Program-made: the position numbers and the translations under genes
Notes under the pieces: model-generated
Database searches by the model: none
What the model saw: the letters and a program-made list of their open reading frames with translations, nothing else
Told to the model about the DNA's origin: nothing
Part shown: positions 8,256-15,195 of the stretch, in pieces
Numbering within the stretch: the stretch's first letter is position 1
How the letters are laid out: each line of letters opens with the position of its first letter
NCBI RefSeq assembly: GCF_016919165.1
Contig: NZ_JAFFPS010000045.1
Span: 1-28,164 of the forward strand
DNA length: 28,164 nucleotides
Direction: 5' to 3'
Origin: Leptospira chreensis
GTDB lineage: Bacteria > Spirochaetota > Leptospiria > Leptospirales > Leptospiraceae

Positions 8256-9383
8256 ATGAAACGATATACAATTCCAACAATTTTTTTTAGCATTGGAGTC
8301 ATCCTTCAGTACGCATTCTATTTTTCTTGGGTGAGTTTCACTCTCCTCACCGTTTCTTGTTTGTTACTCGCTTTATTTTTATACAGTTTGGACTTTCAAA
8401 AAACTGACTCTCTACAACCAAACCCTACGGTAAATTTAGAAACTCCCACAGAGCCAACCCCACAAACGGATGTGGTTTTCGATACAGAAACTTCTTTGCC
8501 AATAGAACCTTCCAACGAGGAACCAAAACCAAAAGAGATCCTTTGGAAAAAAGATCCCGTTTTACTTGCGAGAGACTCTGTCCATTCGGAAGAACGGACT
8601 TTGTTTTGCGAAACGGTAAAAGAATTTCCATTCCCTTTTCCCACCGAAAAACTCACATCCATCCAATATGTTTATTACGATGGAAAAGAATTTAAGGAAT
8701 GTTATTGGCAAAAGGCCGGTATGATGGTGGAAACCGATGACAATCCAGTGGAATGGGAAGAATATGAAGAAGGAAAGATAAAAGAGCTCCTCCCTGCCAT
8801 AACATCCGACAAACGCAAGTTATACATTCCACTTACTATGAATGCCCACCTGTTTGGATTTTTATGTTTCTCTACCAAAGAGTCTTGGAATGAAACGGAA
8901 ATCCAACCCTTTTGGGAAAAATCTAACATCATCTCAGAAAAGATTATGATAAAAAGAGAATATGCTAAGGTAACCAAACACCCAGTTACCAAACTCTTTA
9001 ACGTATCGCATTTTTACGGGATGGCAAAATCAACATTTGAATCCAAAGAAAAGGTAACACTCATTCTATTCAAATTCATTGATACCAACTTCCAATCGGA
9101 AATTGCCATTGGGCTGAATTTACTTGGAAAACAAAATTCCGTCATTGGTTTGGGATTGTACCAACTAGAAGAAAATTTATACGCAAGCCTAGTCTCCAAT
9201 GATAGACTGGATCCGTTTTCAGAATTTTTTAACCAGTTCATAGAGGAATTGGATAGCCTTGGATATCCTTCAGAAGTGGCACTCGGTTATTCCAACAGGT
9301 CCATACCGGATATCAAATTTGATATTTGGATCAAAGCCGCGTACAAATCTTTAGAAGAGAGTATCCTCTACAACGCAGCATAA
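8256..9383 (+). CDS. Membrane-anchored GAF-like / degenerate GGDEF-like protein
   Basis: A 375-aa protein starting with two closely spaced hydrophobic helices (about residues 7-46), then an acidic Pro/Glu-rich linker (48-100), a globular stretch with GAF-like character (about 110-230, including I-P-L-T-M-N-A-H-L-F-G-F-L-C-F) and a C-terminal region (about 245-375) that follows the GGDEF pattern. H-P-V-T-K-L-F-N-V-S-H-F stands where D-P-L-T-G-L-x-N-R-x-x-F is usual, and the closing segment resembles the A-D-x-A-L-Y-x-A-K helix. The catalytic GGDEF signature itself is absent, so no cyclic-di-GMP synthesis is expected. A sensing or scaffolding role at the inner membrane is inferred. The stop codon directly abuts the ATG of the CheX-like gene, so the two are coupled. 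Confidence 0.6.
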   Translation: MKRYTIPTIFFSIGVILQYAFYFSWVSFTLLTVSCLLLALFLYSLDFQKTDSLQPNPTVNLETPTEPTPQTDVVFDTETSLPIEPSNEEPKPKEILWKKDPVLLARDSVHSEERTLFCETVKEFPFPFPTEKLTSIQYVYYDGKEFKECYWQKAGMMVETDDNPVEWEEYEEGKIKELLPAITSDKRKLYIPLTMNAHLFGFLCFSTKESWNETEIQPFWEKSNIISEKIMIKREYAKVTKHPVTKLFNVSHFYGMAKSTFESKEKVTLILFKFIDTNFQSEIAIGLNLLGKQNSVIGLGLYQLEENLYASLVSNDRLDPFSEFFNQFIEELDSLGYPSEVALGYSNRSIPDIKFDIWIKAAYKSLEESILYNAA

Positions 9384-9899
9384 ATGGATCCTTTAATTGA
9401 TGAAAAATTTATCCTGACTGTTTCACAAGTATTACCGGAACACTTTCAAAAGTCTCTATTAGTATTTGCAGAACGAGAAGCCTATGGCCCTTCTAAAAAT
9501 GAAGGGCTTTGTTTTGAGAACTGTACACTCGTGGAATTTATTGGCGATATCAATGGGAAGGTATACCTTGCTTTAGATGGATATACAAAACTCAAACTCC
9601 TTCCTAAAATTGCAAAGGCCTTTCAAATTGATCCCACATCTCGTTCCCATTCTTCCTCCATCATGATGGAGTTTGCGAACCAGATTGCAGGTAAATTGAT
9701 TACAGAAATGAGACTGGGTCGTTACGAAATCGATATTTTGCCACCAGAAAATTTAAATCATAAACTCGTTCCTATATCCTTAGAACACTTTCGCCAATAC
9801 ATACTTATCTTCAATCTCAAAGATCGAAGAGGAGAAGAATATATGGGTAGACTCTATCTAGTTTTATTGTTGGAAAAATTTCCCACTCCCAAAAACTAA
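9384..9899 (+). CDS. CheX-like chemotaxis phosphatase-family protein
   Basis: A 171-aa protein that fits the CheC/CheX/FliY fold. F-I-G-D-I-N-G-K-V-Y-L-A-L-D (52-65) corresponds to the G-x-v-x-G-x-v strand pair, the helix M-M-E-F-A-N-Q-I-A-G-K carries the E-x-x-N pair (Glu96, Asn99) that acts on phospho-CheY in this family, and I-D-I-L-P-P (116-121) matches the conserved D-I-T-P-P strand. With only one E-x-x-N motif it resembles CheX rather than two-site CheC. It would act in the cytoplasm on CheY or another response regulator. The ATG follows the upstream stop without a gap (TAAATG), and the next gene starts 6 bp downstream. The divergence from canonical CheX is considerable, so a specialised response-regulator partner is possible. 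Confidence 0.7.
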   Translation: MDPLIDEKFILTVSQVLPEHFQKSLLVFAEREAYGPSKNEGLCFENCTLVEFIGDINGKVYLALDGYTKLKLLPKIAKAFQIDPTSRSHSSSIMMEFANQIAGKLITEMRLGRYEIDILPPENLNHKLVPISLEHFRQYILIFNLKDRRGEEYMGRLYLVLLLEKFPTPKN

Positions 9900-9905
9900 T
9901 TCCGA

Positions 9906-10943
9906 ATGAAACCTTATGTTTTGGCAATCCCACTCGTTTTGAGTTATGCTGGGCTTAAACAAAAAAAAACTTTAGAACGTAAGGAACTCCAACTGCCAGA
10001 CACAGGCAGGCGAGTCTTTCATTTTTATCCAATCGGCAAAAATCCGGAATCATTACCAGGTGTTTATATCCAACATGGAATGAGTGCCATGGGAATTGAT
10101 GATCCAAGGATTTTGGAACTTGCCGAAAACATTGCAAGCTCCGGTCATAGTGTCATCCTTCCCGAACTCCCTGAAGTCAAAGGATTAAGAATCGAAGAAA
10201 AGACAATCGCTCATATCGAAGATTTAATGATGGAAGTCTCTTCCACCAAACACCTCTTTAATGGAAATGATTTGGGATACTTATCCGCGAGTTTTTCTGG
10301 TGGAATGGGCCTCATTGCCGCATCCAAATCCAATACAAGAAAGAAAATCAAAACCTCGATGGCCATCGGTGCCTATTGTGATTTTTTAGATACCGTACCT
10401 TTTGTATTTTCGAACTACGAAATAGATCCTTATGCAGTCTATGTCATTCTCTACAATTTCCTCCATCGTTTTGAACCGGCGCTTGCTGAAGAATTACAAC
10501 CCGTATATTACGAAGCAGCCCTCGACAATGGACTCAAACGAACTGGCACTGGTATTCTCGCGGAAGATTTACTCGAAAGAACTTCCGCCAGGGCCAAAGA
10601 TTTTTTTTCCCAAGTGGGAACCGATGGAAACTTCCGCAAAGAACTTGCGATACGAGTCCTGAACACTGTCCCTGAAAATCTTCCAGAAAATCTCTCTCCA
10701 TTTTACCAATTGGAAACTTTGGACGGCCCGGTTTCCCTCCTCCATGGAAAAACAGACCCTGTGATCTCACCTGAGGAGTCCGAAAAACTAACCCGACTCT
10801 TTCAGAAAAAAGAAATTTCCTATGTTTACCGCACCTCGACGGCGCTAACTCACGGGGACAGTCTCCCCCTCCACTCCCAAATTTTTGGGGTCCCGGCACT
10901 CCTTCAGACTTTTGGAAGTTTTCTATATTGGCTCGGCCGATAG
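9906..10943 (+). CDS. Alpha/beta hydrolase-like protein
   Basis: A 345-aa protein with alpha/beta hydrolase features: P-G-V-Y-I-Q-H-G-M-S (oxyanion region, about residues 50-60), the elbow S-A-S-F-S-G-G-M-G (about 125-133) in which the first Gly of G-x-S-x-G is replaced by Ser, L-L-H-G-K-T-D-P-V (about 280-288) with a likely catalytic Asp, and T-H-G-D-S-L carrying the likely His. The N-terminus has a short hydrophobic stretch (residues 2-15) that could be a weak anchor. An insertion of roughly 100 residues between elbow and Asp may form a lid. It starts 6 bp after the CheX-like gene, and its end overlaps the most likely start of the FapA gene by 16 bp. The function inside this motility-like cluster is unknown. 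Confidence 0.7.
   Translation: MKPYVLAIPLVLSYAGLKQKKTLERKELQLPDTGRRVFHFYPIGKNPESLPGVYIQHGMSAMGIDDPRILELAENIASSGHSVILPELPEVKGLRIEEKTIAHIEDLMMEVSSTKHLFNGNDLGYLSASFSGGMGLIAASKSNTRKKIKTSMAIGAYCDFLDTVPFVFSNYEIDPYAVYVILYNFLHRFEPALAEELQPVYYEAALDNGLKRTGTGILAEDLLERTSARAKDFFSQVGTDGNFRKELAIRVLNTVPENLPENLSPFYQLETLDGPVSLLHGKTDPVISPEESEKLTRLFQKKEISYVYRTSTALTHGDSLPLHSQIFGVPALLQTFGSFLYWLGR
10914..10918 (+). promoter_or_regulatory. Ribosome binding site for the FapA-family gene
   Basis: GGAAG lies 9 bases before the TTG at 10928, inside the end of the hydrolase gene. No comparable site precedes the alternative ATG at 10988. This favours the TTG start, but only moderately. Confidence 0.4.
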
Positions 10944-12469
10944 AATTTCTCGTTTCTCCTAAGAAACCTGCCGATAATTATTACAGAATGGACGTAAAAA
11001 ATGCACCGGACTTCAATCCGGAACGGGGACTGAAAATCCAAATCTCCGAGGATCGACTAACTGCAACTTTGGTGGCAAAACCAATTTGGTTGTTAGGTGG
11101 TTCTATGAGCAATATCCTAATTTATGAAGCTCTAGACAATGCAACCATTCACAGGGATCGAATTTTGATGAAAGAGGTTGATAAGGCCGCCATCGAAATT
11201 GATAAAATTTTAAAAGATTCCACTAAGGTAAAAGAAGATTTTAATTTTATAGTGGCTCAAGGTAACCCCGCCAAACAAGGGGAAAGTGGTTGGATCAAAT
11301 TTTATTTCCCAAGAGCACAACGTGTTGTTTTGAAAGAAGACGGATCTGCAGATTATAGAAATATCAACAAATACATTCACGTAAAAGACGGGGAAAGACT
11401 TGCTACCCTTTTTGAAGGTATTGCCGGTGAACAAGGAATTGATGTTTTAGGAAATCCCATTTACCCCAATCCGATTGATAGACCAAGACTCACCTTAGGA
11501 AAAAACGTTCTTCCCAAAACTGTAGAAGATCCTGAAAAACCAGGACGACAACTGAAAGAATACTTTGCCGGTCTCAGCGGAGTTGTATTTTCTACGGACA
11601 ATTCCCTTACTGTATCTCCCGAATTAAATATCGAAAGTAACATTGGTCTCGGAACAGGGAACATCAATTTTGAAGGTGCCATTCGAGTGAAAGGAACCAT
11701 CGAAGAAGGTGCCGTAGTCAATTGCCAAGGTTCTCTCTATTTAGATGGCAACGTAGAATCTTCTGATGTAGTCGTCGGTGAAGACTTAGAAGTGAAAGGT
11801 GGAGTCAAAGCCAAAGGGAAAGGTGTCATTCGGATCAAAGGCGACCTTCGTGCCAAATTCATCGAAAACGGAAATTTAGAAATCGATGGAGATTGTATTG
11901 TAGAGAATTTTATTTTAGGAAGTAAAATCCTTTGTTTGGGAAACGTAATCCTAACTGGAGAGAGTTCTTCCATCATTGGTTCTGACATTATATCATACCA
12001 AGGAATTACTGTGTCCTCACTCGGTTCTACAGCCCAAATGGATACCGTTGTCGAAGTTGGATTCCATTATAGAAATGATAGACTACTCACTGAAGGTAGT
12101 TCCCGGCTTGCCGAATTTGAACGAGAACTAGAAGCACTGGTTCCAGAAATCCAAAAGATCAAAGAAGTGGTGCAAAGATCTCGTGGCAAACTAGATGATG
12201 CGAGAAAAGAAAAGTTCAAAGAGATCTTTGATGCGTATCAGAAAAAAAGTAAAACTGTGGAATTACTCCGATCAAAAATAGAAGAACTGAAAGGTGCTCG
12301 TTACAACCAAGACAATGTTAAGGTTGTTGTACGAAACACGGCTCATCCGGGAGCTGTGATCAAATACAGAAGACAAGTGGAAAAGATCACGAAAGCACAA
12401 TCTGCCTTTGTTATGAACTTCTTTCCTAACCAAGAAAAAGCAATGTTAACTGCTTTTAAAGGCAAATAA
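10928..12469 (+). CDS. FapA family (DUF342) polymer-forming protein
   Basis: A 513-aa protein from the TTG at 10928, or 493 aa from the ATG at 10988. After an N-terminal domain that includes I-S-E-D-R-L-T-A-T-L-V it has the long central region typical of FapA/DUF342: G-L-S-G-V-V-F, then repeated short beta strands with regularly spaced Gly and Val (G-A-I-R-V-K-G, V-V-V-G-E-D-L-E-V-K-G-G-V, I-R-I-K-G-D-L), which form a right-handed beta-helix. A charged coiled coil (about 395-460) and a basic C-terminal strand follow. FapA proteins are linked to flagellar assembly and polar placement in other bacteria; the exact role is inferred. It is the last gene of the tight four-gene plus-strand cluster with the CheX-like protein, and converges on msrA with an 11-bp gap and no clear terminator. 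Confidence 0.75.
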   Translation: MARPIEFLVSPKKPADNYYRMDVKNAPDFNPERGLKIQISEDRLTATLVAKPIWLLGGSMSNILIYEALDNATIHRDRILMKEVDKAAIEIDKILKDSTKVKEDFNFIVAQGNPAKQGESGWIKFYFPRAQRVVLKEDGSADYRNINKYIHVKDGERLATLFEGIAGEQGIDVLGNPIYPNPIDRPRLTLGKNVLPKTVEDPEKPGRQLKEYFAGLSGVVFSTDNSLTVSPELNIESNIGLGTGNINFEGAIRVKGTIEEGAVVNCQGSLYLDGNVESSDVVVGEDLEVKGGVKAKGKGVIRIKGDLRAKFIENGNLEIDGDCIVENFILGSKILCLGNVILTGESSSIIGSDIISYQGITVSSLGSTAQMDTVVEVGFHYRNDRLLTEGSSRLAEFERELEALVPEIQKIKEVVQRSRGKLDDARKEKFKEIFDAYQKKSKTVELLRSKIEELKGARYNQDNVKVVVRNTAHPGAVIKYRRQVEKITKAQSAFVMNFFPNQEKAMLTAFKGK

Positions 12470-12480
12470 CCTTATAACGA

Positions 12481-12990
12481 TTATAGCTTTAGTCCCAACT
12501 TTTTTAGTTTGGGAAAAATTACATAATGGCAATAAGGATTCTGTGGATTTAAAGTGAAATAATCTTGATGGTAATCTTCCGCCGGATAAAACTCTGGCAC
12601 GGGAGAAATTTCTGTCACAATCGGATCGGGAAACATAAACGCGTGTTTTCGTTTGGATTCCACAGCCAGATCCTTTTGTTTTTCATTCAAATAAAATATA
12701 ACCGAACGATACTGAGTTCCCACATCGTTCCCTTGCCTATTGAGTGTGGTAGGATCATGCGAAATCCAAAAGACTTCTAAGATTTTGGAGTAAGTGATGA
12801 TCTCTGGATCAAATTCAATTTCAATGACCTCAGCATGACCCGTTGTCCCCGTACAAATTTCTTTGTAAGTGGGATTCGAAGTCGATCCCCCTGCGTATCC
12901 GGACCGTACAGAAAGGATTCCTGGAATCCGAAGGTATACAGCTTCCGTACACCAAAAACATCCACCGCCTAAAATTGCTTTTTCCGTCAT
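12481..12990 (-). CDS. msrA: Peptide methionine sulfoxide reductase MsrA
   Basis: A 169-aa enzyme that reduces the S-form of methionine sulfoxide in proteins. The catalytic Cys11 sits in G-G-G-C-F-W-C-T-E, and the family segments G-Y-A-G-G, T-G-H-A-E-V-I-E-I-E-F-D-P, D-P-T-T-L-N-R-Q-G-N-D-V-G-T-Q-Y-R-S and A-E-D-Y-H-Q-D-Y are all present. The active site reads GCFWC rather than the enterobacterial GCFWG, adding Cys14 as a candidate resolving residue. The start at 12990 is chosen because it gives the usual N-terminus and because its ATG overlaps the mtnA stop by 4 bp (ATGA); a longer frame to 13032 lies wholly inside mtnA. No MsrB domain is fused. Confidence 0.93.
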   Translation of the reverse strand: MTEKAILGGGCFWCTEAVYLRIPGILSVRSGYAGGSTSNPTYKEICTGTTGHAEVIEIEFDPEIITYSKILEVFWISHDPTTLNRQGNDVGTQYRSVIFYLNEKQKDLAVESKRKHAFMFPDPIVTEISPVPEFYPAEDYHQDYFTLNPQNPYCHYVIFPKLKKLGLKL

Positions 12991-14060
12991 ACACTCTTTA
13001 GACGAAGTGAAATCTCCGAGGGTACAAAACATCCAAATTCTGTGATGAAGTTTTTGATTAAATGAGCTTTTGTTACATCAAAAGAAGGGTTTAAGGCATG
13101 AGCCCCTTTAGGTGAGGTTTTTCCTTCTGGAAATAAATACTTTCCATTCTCGTCTTTTAAAAAATCGAACTGAGTGACTTCCGATTCTTTACGCATCTCG
13201 ATGGGAATTTCATCTCCCGTTTTTAAATTCAAATCAAAACTATCTTTTGTGGCACATACATAAAAAGGGACACCGTGTTCCTTGGCAACAATCCCTAAAT
13301 TATAAGTCCCGATTTTGTTTGCCGTATCACCGTTGGCAGCGACTCTATCACAACCAACAAGAACCGCATCAATTTTCCGATGGCTCATGAGCCAACCGGA
13401 CATTCCATCGGTAATGATATAACATTCGATCCCCTCTTCCATCATTTCAAAAGCAGTGAGTCTGGAACCTTGGAGGAAGGGCCTTGTTTCATCAGCATAA
13501 ACAATAACTTTTTTTCCTGCATCACGCAGACTACGAATCACACCAAGGGCGGTGCCGTGGCCTGCCGTAGCAAGGGCTCCTGTATTACAATGAGTGATGA
13601 TATGAAATTCTTGTTGGTCTTTGGGAAATAAAGAAACTCCATTTTCACCTAATGCTTTGTTGGCGGCGAGATCTTCTGTCATCATTTCCAAACCATAGGT
13701 TTCCCAAATTTTTTGGATGGATCCCCAGTCCGTGATTCCCTTAACACGGTTCCTTGCTTCCCGAATGGCATAACTCAAATTGACGGCAGTGGGTCGTGAT
13801 TCCAAAACTGCGGTAAGTAAAGATTCAATCGCTTCTGGTTTGGCCTCGCCAGACTTGCCGAGAGCTCCAAGAGTCAGACCAAAAATACCAGTGATGGCAA
13901 TGGCCGGTGCTCCCCTAACAGCCATTTCACGGATCGCGACTATGGTTTCTTCAGCTGTGGATAATTTTAAAAATTCTTTTTTCCCTGGTAAAATTCGTTG
14001 GTCGAGAAGTTCTAAATATGTGGATTTCCACTGGATGGGCAAAAATTCCGGGTGAGGCAT
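12987..14060 (-). CDS. mtnA: S-methyl-5-thioribose-1-phosphate isomerase
   Basis: A 357-aa isomerase of the methionine salvage pathway, converting 5-methylthioribose-1-phosphate to 5-methylthioribulose-1-phosphate. Family motifs: R-G-A-P-A (49-53), the catalytic Cys158 in T-H-C-N-T-G, D-E-T-R-P-x-x-Q-G-x-R-L-T-A (190-203) and catalytic Asp238 in G-C-D-R-V-A-A-N-G-D. Cys158 and Asp238 correspond closely to the characterised Cys160 and Asp240 of the Bacillus enzyme. It is full length and distinguishable from eIF2B-like paralogues by these residues. ATG at 14060. It is translationally coupled to msrA, so one transcript would give both methionine recycling and methionine repair. Its upstream region is shared with the divergent phasin-like gene and holds three inverted-repeat sites, the nearest 16 bp from the start. 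Confidence 0.95.
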   Translation of the reverse strand: MPHPEFLPIQWKSTYLELLDQRILPGKKEFLKLSTAEETIVAIREMAVRGAPAIAITGIFGLTLGALGKSGEAKPEAIESLLTAVLESRPTAVNLSYAIREARNRVKGITDWGSIQKIWETYGLEMMTEDLAANKALGENGVSLFPKDQQEFHIITHCNTGALATAGHGTALGVIRSLRDAGKKVIVYADETRPFLQGSRLTAFEMMEEGIECYIITDGMSGWLMSHRKIDAVLVGCDRVAANGDTANKIGTYNLGIVAKEHGVPFYVCATKDSFDLNLKTGDEIPIEMRKESEVTQFDFLKDENGKYLFPEGKTSPKGAHALNPSFDVTKAHLIKNFITEFGCFVPSEISLRLKSV

Positions 14061-14075
14061 CTATCCATTTTTTTG

Positions 14076-14152
14076 GTGCGTTGCAGGAAAAAAATACAAA
14101 AACAGGTTGACAGATTCCTGTGCAGCGCACAAAAAGAGATGGTGCATTGCAC
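14076..14152. promoter_or_regulatory. Three GTGC-N3-GCAC operator-like sites
   Basis: Three dyad sites lie between mtnA and the phasin-like gene: GTGCGTTGCAG (14076-14086, one mismatch), GTGCAGCGCAC (14120-14130) and GTGCATTGCAC (14142-14152). Their centres are 44 and 22 bp apart, that is 4 and 2 helical turns, placing all three on one face of the DNA. PhaR regulators of phasin genes in alphaproteobacteria bind TGC/GCA-type dyads; whether a PhaR-like protein acts here is inference. Confidence 0.6.
14107..14112 (+). promoter_or_regulatory. Candidate -35 element (TTGACA) of the phasin-like gene
   Basis: A consensus TTGACA lies 69 bases before the start codon at 14181, but no convincing -10 hexamer stands 17-18 bases further on (CAAAAA/AAAAAG). 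The second dyad site lies in the spacer, so a bound protein there would block polymerase. The promoter assignment is tentative. Confidence 0.3.
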
Positions 14153-14167
14153 AAAATAGTAACCAAA

Positions 14168-14173
14168 AGAGGA
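14168..14173 (+). promoter_or_regulatory. Ribosome binding site of the phasin-like gene
   Basis: AGAGGA sits only a base or two before the ATG at 14175 but at a good distance (about 8 bases) from the ATG at 14181, so 14181 is chosen as the start. Confidence 0.6.
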
Positions 14174-14180
14174 AATGAAA

Positions 14181-14447
14181 ATGGAACAACAAGTAAAAGA
14201 CGGATTAAACTTCATTCTAGGCGCTGTAAACACAGCAAAAGTTGAGGCTGAAAAAGCTTTCTCTAATATCAACACTGGATTCCAAAGCCTAGCTGCTAAA
14301 GGTGCTCAAGACCAAAGCGAAGTTTCTGTAAACCTTAGAAAATACCTTCAAGAAGGAATTTCTCAAGTAGAAACTATCATTGGAAAAGCAAACACTGTTG
14401 TAGCTGATGCAAAAGCAAAAGTAGCAACTGTTACAGCTAAAGCTTAA
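14181..14447 (+). CDS. Small phasin-like protein
   Basis: An 88-aa protein with no Cys, Trp or Pro. It is rich in Ala, Val, Lys and Glu and almost entirely compatible with two amphipathic helices (about residues 2-42 and 47-86), the second ending in an Ala/Lys tract. Phasins are amphipathic coiled-coil proteins that coat polyhydroxyalkanoate granules; small phasin-related proteins of this type occur in Leptospira, but their role there is not settled. Strong ribosome site, restricted codon use (GCT, AAA, GTA, GAA repeated) and a strong terminator suggest an abundant protein. No PHA synthase or depolymerase gene is in the window. The three dyad sites upstream suggest it is repressed or autoregulated. 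Other possibilities are a small structural or chaperone-like helical protein. Confidence 0.6.
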   Translation: MEQQVKDGLNFILGAVNTAKVEAEKAFSNINTGFQSLAAKGAQDQSEVSVNLRKYLQEGISQVETIIGKANTVVADAKAKVATVTAKA

Positions 14448-14468
14448 TCAAATTTCATTTTAATACAG

Positions 14469-14502
14469 CCCGGGTATGTTCACTCTATCCGGGATTTTTT
14501 TT
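14469..14502 (+). terminator. Rho-independent terminator after the phasin-like gene
   Basis: CCCGGGTA (14469-14476) pairs with TATCCGGG (14486-14493) over 8 bp with one G-U, a 9-base loop, then after one A a run of eight T (14495-14502). The 3' arm and T-run are also the last codons of the convergent Cys-rich gene. Confidence 0.85.
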
Positions 14503-15195
14503 ACTAATCGCTTCCCGCCACTCTTTCCAAAATCCACCAATCTCATTTGTAAAATAAACTTCCAAGGCAGTAAGGTCAGGAAAACTATCATAATTGATTT
14601 CAAACGATGTGAAATTTTTTACTGCAGAACTAAGTAATCTCGTTCGAAACAAATCCATCACTTCCAATCGAAATTCCCCAAACACTCTTTCCATACTGAT
14701 ATTTACAAACTGAAAGAATTTTGCTAAAGCACTCACAAAGATATGATCCGCAGATAAAAATGAATATTCGACGGAGTCTTTTGCCATTTCCACAAAGAGA
14801 GATTCCCATAAGTCTGCCAAAATACTTTCTTTGTTTTTGCAATCATAGGCTTGGCAAATAGAAGCTCCATAAAATGAAAAGTTTTGGCTTTTAGGATCTC
14901 CAGTAAAAATAGGATGGATCATACAACCGATTCGTTCTTTGTTTGGATCCACATACCCCAAGAAGGGACAATTGTAGGTCATATCATCTTTTTTAGGGAT
15001 AGAGGCTTCTTTGGTTTCTCTCTCTTTACGATAGATAGGAAAACTATGGCGAACTTCAAAATTGACTGTGGTTTGGAATTCTGTTGTTCTTTCTAATAAT
15101 AAAGTTTTAAATTCTTTTGGTTGTAGTTTCAAATTGAACAAACCACAACAGGCACCACAAGATACATTACCTACATCTGGATGGCATAAACTCAA
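14485..15195 (-). CDS. Cys-rich putative metal-cluster protein (YkgJ/UPF0153-like)
   Basis: A 236-aa soluble protein whose N-terminal half carries a Cys pattern like YkgJ-type zinc/iron-chelating proteins: Cys4, then C-G-A-C-C (Cys13, Cys16, Cys17), Cys76 in N-C-P-F, C-M-I-H-P (Cys91, His94), and I-C-Q-A-Y-D-C (Cys114, Cys119). The C-terminal half (about 125-236) is helical and without Cys. The family is thought to bind a metal or iron-sulfur cluster; no enzyme activity is established. The TTG start at 15195 overlaps the CHAT gene stop by 4 bp, so it is the last gene of the sigma-CHAT operon and translationally coupled to it. A redox or metal-sensing input to that system is possible but inferred. 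Confidence 0.6.
   Translation of the reverse strand: MSLCHPDVGNVSCGACCGLFNLKLQPKEFKTLLLERTTEFQTTVNFEVRHSFPIYRKERETKEASIPKKDDMTYNCPFLGYVDPNKERIGCMIHPIFTGDPKSQNFSFYGASICQAYDCKNKESILADLWESLFVEMAKDSVEYSFLSADHIFVSALAKFFQFVNISMERVFGEFRLEVMDLFRTRLLSSAVKNFTSFEINYDSFPDLTALEVYFTNEIGGFWKEWREAISKKNPG

Noticed and set aside
12473..12485. TATAA-CGA-TTATA hairpin between fapA and msrA as a terminator
   Set aside because: The stem is five A/T pairs with no T-run on either side; too weak to support.
12991..13032. Longer MsrA start giving 14 more residues
   Set aside because: It lies within mtnA, while the ATG at 12990 overlaps the mtnA stop in the standard coupled way and gives a normal MsrA N-terminus.
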